Source: Hyphomicrobiaceae bacterium
GTDB lineage: Bacteria > Pseudomonadota > Alphaproteobacteria > Rhizobiales > Methyloligellaceae
Direction of reading: 5' to 3'
Assembly (NCBI GenBank): GCA_028066055.1
Contig: JALCBY010000015.1
Location: 26,380 to 90,379, forward strand
Length of the DNA stretch: 64,000 nucleotides
Positions 60,602-64,000 of this stretch are shown here, one piece after another. The first letter of the stretch is position 1. Each line of letters starts with the position of its first letter. The notes under the pieces were generated by a model, which was given only the letters and a program-made list of their open reading frames with translations, did not search any database and was not told where the DNA came from. Position numbers and translations under genes: made by a program.

Positions 60602-60844
60602 GTGCGCGCACGCCACGTCACGGATAGTTGCGCCTCGCTATATGACGCGCGCCGCTACGAGAGTGGCTCACCACGCCCCGTGTGGCGCTTCCCGCCGGAA
60701 TTTCCTGCGTCCCCCACCGAGGCAGGCCATCTGCATTGCCCCAAGCGATGCATGACCTCCCGCCGGAGCCCTCCTCCCTTTGGGCCCGGCGGGTTTTTCG
60801 CAACGGAGTATGCACAGAAGCACATGAAGGAGACGGCAAGCTGA
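60602..60844 (+). CDS. Possible small leader protein, 80 residues, upstream of the VOC gene
   Basis: A GTG at 60602 follows the perfect ribosome-binding sequence GGGAGGAGG (60587-60595) by six bases. The frame ends in TGATG with the VOC gene start, which is a classical coupling arrangement. Against it, the product (VRARHVTDSCASLYDARRYE at the start) has no familiar sequence and a terminator hairpin lies inside the frame. It may be a leader peptide whose translation controls the operon. Confidence 0.35.
   Translation: MRARHVTDSCASLYDARRYESGSPRPVWRFPPEFPASPTEAGHLHCPKRCMTSRRSPPPFGPGGFFATEYAQKHMKETAS
60760..60799 (+). terminator. Rho-independent terminator inside the leader of the GMC operon
   Basis: CCCGCCGG (60760-60767) and CCGGCGGG (60787-60794) pair perfectly, followed by TTTTTC. 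The 19-base loop contains CCTCCTCCC (60771-60779), complementary over nine bases to the GGGAGGAGG ribosome-binding sequence at 60587-60595. It lies 44 bases before the VOC start, so it would have to be bypassed for operon expression from upstream promoters. Confidence 0.75.
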
Positions 60845-61239
60845 TGGCCAAGGCGATCCATACCATGGTGCGCGTGCTCGACGAGGACCGCTCCGTCGAA
60901 TTCTACAAGCGCGCTTTCGGCCTCCACGTAGCCGAGCGCATGGACTTCGACGATTTCACGCTCGTCTACATGCGCAACGCGGAGACGGAGTTCGAGGTCG
61001 AGCTGACCGTCAACAAGGGCCGCGAGGAACCGTACGAGCATGGCGACGGCTACGGCCATCTCGCCGTTTCCGTCGACGACATCGACGCGGAGCACGCCCG
61101 CTTCAGGGAAGAGGGTCTCAATCCGCGCGACCTGGTCGAGTTCAAGCGCGACGGCAGCCTGCTGGCGAAGTTCTTCTTCGTGCAGGATCCGGACGGCTAC
61201 CAGATCGAAGTTTTGCAGCGCCACGGACGGTATGTCTGA
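60844..61239 (+). CDS. VOC-family (glyoxalase I-like) protein
   Basis: The 131-residue protein has the single-domain VOC/lactoylglutathione lyase pattern: MAKAIHTMVRVLDEDRSVEFY (His ligand at 6), TEFEVELT (Glu), HGDGYGHLAVSVDD (His) and DPDGYQIEVLQ (Glu). These four positions match the glyoxalase I metal ligands, so methylglyoxal-glutathione isomerisation is possible. AAGGAGA lies ten bases before ATG 60844, and the start overlaps a small upstream frame in TGATG. It is the first firm gene of the VOC, Tat subunit, GMC, ABM operon. Confidence 0.83.
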   Translation: MAKAIHTMVRVLDEDRSVEFYKRAFGLHVAERMDFDDFTLVYMRNAETEFEVELTVNKGREEPYEHGDGYGHLAVSVDDIDAEHARFREEGLNPRDLVEFKRDGSLLAKFFFVQDPDGYQIEVLQRHGRYV

Positions 61240-61278
61240 CCATCCGCCGCGCGAATGCGTTCTTGAGGGAGGAAGACA

Positions 61279-61815
61279 ATGAGACTAGTCGACAAACGAC
61301 CCAAAGTGTCCCGCCGCGAGGTGCTGGCGGCCGGTGGCGCCGCGCTCGTGGCGGCCACGGTCACGCCCGCGGGCGTCGTTATGGGCAAGGCCTGGGCCGC
61401 GACGCCGGCGGCTCTTAAGCCTGAAACCTTTGCGACGCTGGTGCAGATGTCGCGGGACATCTACCCGCACGACAATTTTGCCGACGCGCTCTACGCCACC
61501 GCCGTGGAAGGCCTCGACAAGGCCGCCAAGGGCGACGCGGGCACGAAGAAGCTGCTCGAGGACGGCGTGAGTGTGCTCGACGCGGCGGCGCAAAAGGCCC
61601 ACAAGATGCCCTACGATCAGGTCGGCTGGGAGCTCGATCGGGTGATCCTCCTGAGGGCGATCGAAAAGGACCCCTTCTTTCAGAAGGTGCGCGGCCACCT
61701 CGTCACCGGGCTCTACAACCAGCCCAAGGTGTGGACCCTGCTCGGCTACGAGGGCGAGTCCGCCTCCAAGGGCGGCTACATCGACCGCGGCTTCGACGAC
61801 ATCAACTGGATTTAG
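61279..61815 (+). CDS. Tat-exported small subunit, gluconate 2-dehydrogenase subunit 3-like
   Basis: The 178-residue protein has a Tat signal at the N-terminus (SRREVLAAGGAALVAATVTPAG) and a helical body (about 45-175) with TFATLVQMSRDIYPHDNFADALYATAVEG. These match the small subunit of membrane-associated GMC dehydrogenases. Tat export carries the FAD-loaded large subunit along with it. Eleven bases separate it from the GMC gene. The large subunit has no signal of its own, which supports co-export. Confidence 0.83.
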   Translation: MRLVDKRPKVSRREVLAAGGAALVAATVTPAGVVMGKAWAATPAALKPETFATLVQMSRDIYPHDNFADALYATAVEGLDKAAKGDAGTKKLLEDGVSVLDAAAQKAHKMPYDQVGWELDRVILLRAIEKDPFFQKVRGHLVTGLYNQPKVWTLLGYEGESASKGGYIDRGFDDINWI

Positions 61816-61826
61816 GGAGAGAGACG

Positions 61827-63398
61827 ATGGCAGCACCCTATGACAAAAATGATGACAGCGTCGTCGTCGTGATCGGTTCGGGCGCCGGCGGCGGCACGCT
61901 CGGCGCCGAACTCGCCATCAACGGCATCGACACGGTGATCCTGGAGGCGGGCGGACGGCACGAGACGGAGGATTTCGAGAATGACGAATGGCCGATGTTC
62001 TCCAAGATCTCCTGGCTCGACAAACGCACCACATCCGGCTCCTGGCGTGTCGCACAGGATTTTGCCGGTCTCCCGGCATGGATCGTGAAGGCGGTCGGCG
62101 GCTCGACCGTGCACTGGGCGGGCGCGTCGTTGCGCTTCCAGCCGCACGAGTTCAAGGCGCACACGACCTATGGCGACATCGCAGGCGCATCGCTCCTCGA
62201 CTGGCCCATCGATCTCAAGGAGATGGAGCCATGGTACGCCAAGGCCGAGGACCGGATGGGCGTGACCCGCACCAACGACATTCCGGGCCTGCCCGGCAAC
62301 AACAACTTCAGGATCATGAAGGCGGGTGCGGACAAGCTCGGCTACAAGGAATGCCACACGGGCCGCATGGCCATCAACTCGCAGCCCCGGCATGATCGCG
62401 CGGGCTGCCAGCAGATCGGCTTCTGCTTCCAGGGCTGCAAGACGGGCGCGAAATGGTCGACGCTGGTGGCGGAAATTCCAAAAGGCGAAGCGACCGGCAA
62501 GCTCGAAGTGCGCCCCAACGCCCAGGTGCTCAAGATCGAGCATGACAAGTCCGGCAAGGTGACGGGCGTTCTCTATGCCGACAAGGACGGCAATCAGCAG
62601 CGCCAGAAGGCGCGCGCGGTCTGCGTCGCCGGAAATTCGATCGAGAGCCCGCGGCTCCTGCTCAATTCCGCCTCGAGCATGTTCCCGGATGGTTTGGCCA
62701 ACTCTTCCGGCCAGGTCGGGCGGAACTACATGCGGCATATGACGGGGTCCGTCTACGCGGTGTTCGACAAGCCGGTTCACATGTATCGCGGCACCACCAT
62801 GGCCGGGATCATCATGGACGAAGCGAAGCACGACCCGACCCGCGGCTTCGCGGCAGGCTATGAAATGGAGACCCTCTCGCTGGGTGTTCCATTTCTGGCC
62901 GCGTTCCTTGATCCCGGCGCATGGGGCCGTGAATTCTCCTCCGCCATGGACATGTATCCCAACATGGCCGGCATGTGGCTCGTGGGCGAGGACATGCCGC
63001 AGGAGAAGAATGCAATCACTCTGCACAAGAGCGAAAAGGACGCGCACGGCCTGCCGATCCCGAACGTGCATTTCGATGACCACGAGAACGACATCGCCAT
63101 GCGCAACCATGCCTATAGGCAGGGCGCGGCGGTCTATGACGCGGTGGGCGCCACGCGCACCTTCCCGACGCCGCCCTACCCCTCGACCCATAATCTCGGC
63201 ACCAACCGGATGAGCGAGAAACCGGGCGACGGGGTGGTGAACAAATGGGGGCAGGCCCACGACGTGAAGAACCTGTTCGTCTCCGACGGCAGCGTGTTCA
63301 CGACCGGAGCGGCGGAAAACCCGACGCTCACCATCGTGTCGCTGGCGCTCAGGCAGGCGCACCACATCAAGGACCGCATGGCCAAGGGCACGCTCTAG
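61827..63398 (+). CDS. GMC-family oxidoreductase (FAD dehydrogenase large subunit)
   Basis: The 523-residue protein has the FAD-binding dinucleotide fold (VVVVIGSGAGGGTLGAELA, then VILEAGG with Glu40), the typical GGSTVHWAGASLRF motif, and the C-terminal active-site region TGAAENPTLTIVSLA with NLGTNRMSEKPGDGVVN. The cysteine-rich insert CQQIGFCFQGCKTGAK (about 192-207) resembles the iron-sulfur or structural cysteine motif of gluconate and sorbitol-type dehydrogenases. It oxidises an alcohol or sugar in the periplasm, exported with the Tat subunit. Its substrate and electron acceptor are not shown; no cytochrome c gene follows. Confidence 0.88.
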   Translation: MAAPYDKNDDSVVVVIGSGAGGGTLGAELAINGIDTVILEAGGRHETEDFENDEWPMFSKISWLDKRTTSGSWRVAQDFAGLPAWIVKAVGGSTVHWAGASLRFQPHEFKAHTTYGDIAGASLLDWPIDLKEMEPWYAKAEDRMGVTRTNDIPGLPGNNNFRIMKAGADKLGYKECHTGRMAINSQPRHDRAGCQQIGFCFQGCKTGAKWSTLVAEIPKGEATGKLEVRPNAQVLKIEHDKSGKVTGVLYADKDGNQQRQKARAVCVAGNSIESPRLLLNSASSMFPDGLANSSGQVGRNYMRHMTGSVYAVFDKPVHMYRGTTMAGIIMDEAKHDPTRGFAAGYEMETLSLGVPFLAAFLDPGAWGREFSSAMDMYPNMAGMWLVGEDMPQEKNAITLHKSEKDAHGLPIPNVHFDDHENDIAMRNHAYRQGAAVYDAVGATRTFPTPPYPSTHNLGTNRMSEKPGDGVVNKWGQAHDVKNLFVSDGSVFTTGAAENPTLTIVSLALRQAHHIKDRMAKGTL

Positions 63399-63426
63399 GC
63401 GCGGCGGCTAAAGGGAGGTTGATCAC

Positions 63427-63789
63427 ATGGCGGAAAAGGACACCTGCGTGACGCTGGTCCCCTATTTCAAGGTGCATGAGGGCAAGCTGCAGCAGTTCAA
63501 GGATGGCTGCGCCGCCTTTATCGAGAAGACCAGCACGGAGCCGGCTTGCGTGCACTACGCCTTCAGCTTCAATGGCGATGAGGCCCATTGCCGCGAAGGC
63601 TATGACCATGCCGAAGGGGTGCTGGCGCATCTCGACAATGTCGGCGAGCTTTTGCAGCAGGCGCTCCAGATCGCCGACATCACGCGGCTGGAAGTGCACG
63701 GACCGGCGGACGAACTGGAAAAGCTGAAAGAACCGCTCAAGGAGCTGTCGCCGGCATATTTCGAGCTGCATGACGGCATCCGCCGCTAA
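63427..63789 (+). CDS. Antibiotic biosynthesis monooxygenase (ABM) domain protein
   Basis: The 120-residue protein starts MAEKDTCVTLVPYFKVHEGKLQQFKDGCAAFIEKT, and has the ferredoxin-like ABM dimer fold pattern with HYAFSFNGDEAHCREGYDHAEGVLAHLDNVGELL. Small ABM proteins act on quinol-like or reactive carbonyl compounds without a cofactor. It follows the GMC gene by 28 bases with GGAGG before the ATG. A role in handling the dehydrogenase product or a quinol is plausible but inferred. Confidence 0.8.
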   Translation: MAEKDTCVTLVPYFKVHEGKLQQFKDGCAAFIEKTSTEPACVHYAFSFNGDEAHCREGYDHAEGVLAHLDNVGELLQQALQIADITRLEVHGPADELEKLKEPLKELSPAYFELHDGIRR

Positions 63790-63845
63790 AGACAGGCCCG
63801 GTTTGCGTGTTGCAAGTCTTCCGCGCGGCGGTGAAACTGCCGCTC

Positions 63846-64000
63846 ATGAAATCGGAAATCATAGATCCGGGTGAGGAGGAATTTGCCTTCCTCGACGCCC
63901 GCCTTGTCGCCTTCAACAGGACGCGCACGGATTGGGACCGCAGCGCCTTCGTCGTCGTTTTGCGCGCGCCGGACGGCGCGATCGCGGGCGGCGCCGGCGG
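63846..64000 (+). CDS. GNAT-like acetyltransferase, N-terminal part (cut by the window edge)
   Basis: The frame from ATG 63846 reads MKSEIIDPGEEEFAFLDARL and continues AFNRTRTDWDRSAFVVVLRAPDGAIAGGAGG to the end of the window. The opening, with VAFNRT and then a beta-strand ending in GGAGG, is typical of GNAT acetyltransferases of the type LVxFN....G.....I.GG. A GTG at 63831 is an alternative start. It is 57 bases after the ABM gene and may belong to the same operon. Confidence 0.5.
   Translation, partial: MKSEIIDPGEEEFAFLDARLVAFNRTRTDWDRSAFVVVLRAPDGAIAGGAG

Noticed and set aside
61812..63365. 517-residue open frame opposite the GMC gene
   Set aside because: It is His/Arg-rich shadow sequence in GC-rich DNA, while the plus-strand frame has the FAD and active-site motifs.
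1..64000. Search for rRNA, tRNA, CRISPR arrays and integrase or att sites
   Set aside because: Reading by eye showed no CCA-ended cloverleaf, no regular spaced repeats and no integrase gene. Weak tRNA-like structures could still be missed without a dedicated scan.

Overview
The window is GC-rich chromosomal DNA with short intergenic gaps and many ATGA/GTGA/TGATG start-stop overlaps. Its gene content points to an alphaproteobacterium, probably of the Hyphomicrobiales (Rhizobiales): a DUF2865 secreted protein, a phasin-like protein, an RHH_4 ribbon-helix-helix protein, DUF2161, DUF6152, a napEDABC operon with an FNR/FixK-type box, a TAXI-TRAP transporter and many stand-alone alpha/beta hydrolases. 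This placement is inferred from gene families only. I saw no rRNA, tRNA, CRISPR array, complete insertion sequence or prophage.

Layout. 1-9.2 kb: the C-terminal end of an unknown gene, ATP sulfurylase (sat), a CpdA-like phosphoesterase, two tandem alpha/beta hydrolases, a zinc-ribbon Nudix hydrolase facing a histone-deacetylase-family hydrolase, a small secreted protein, an N-terminally truncated EamA transporter and an MFS carrier. 9.2-20 kb: a DUF2235 hydrolase with an unusual upstream region, a phasin-like protein, an M50 protease, an AAC(3)-I-like acetyltransferase, an FUSC transporter, a glutamine-synthetase-family ligase, a GFA protein, a DUF2161 nuclease-fold protein and nitronate monooxygenase. 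20-26 kb: periplasmic nitrate reductase napEDABC, then a DUF1295 membrane protein and a TauD-family dioxygenase. 26-37.8 kb: a frameshifted HExxH metallopeptidase in lower-GC DNA, a chemoreceptor, a MerR/B12-type regulator, a diguanylate cyclase and a large hydrolase divergent from a TetR-YciI pair with twin operators.

37.8-50.5 kb: a PheC-like binding-fold enzyme coupled to DUF2865, an ArsR-SRPBCC-SRPBCC operon that may be leaderless, a LysR-controlled TAXI/TRAP importer with an M20 hydrolase, a SulP-STAS-cyclic-nucleotide-binding fusion and an NreB-like MFS with a histidine-rich tail. 50.5-58 kb: small NTF2-like, GST, MOSC and GGCT-like proteins, an AT-rich orphan gene and a large secreted protein with three internal repeats. 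58-64 kb: a tandemly duplicated hydrolase gene whose 85-nt leader was duplicated with it, then an RHH protein and an oxidoreductase operon (VOC, Tat-exported small subunit, GMC large subunit, ABM) preceded by a complex leader.

The coherent functional units are nitrate respiration/redox balancing (nap), a solute uptake plus deacylation locus (TRAP/TAXI/M20/LysR) and a Tat-GMC dehydrogenase operon. The strongest candidates for something undescribed are the leader of the GMC operon (60497-60844), the possible T-run frameshift in the metallopeptidase, and the three-repeat secreted protein. None amounts to proof of a new system.
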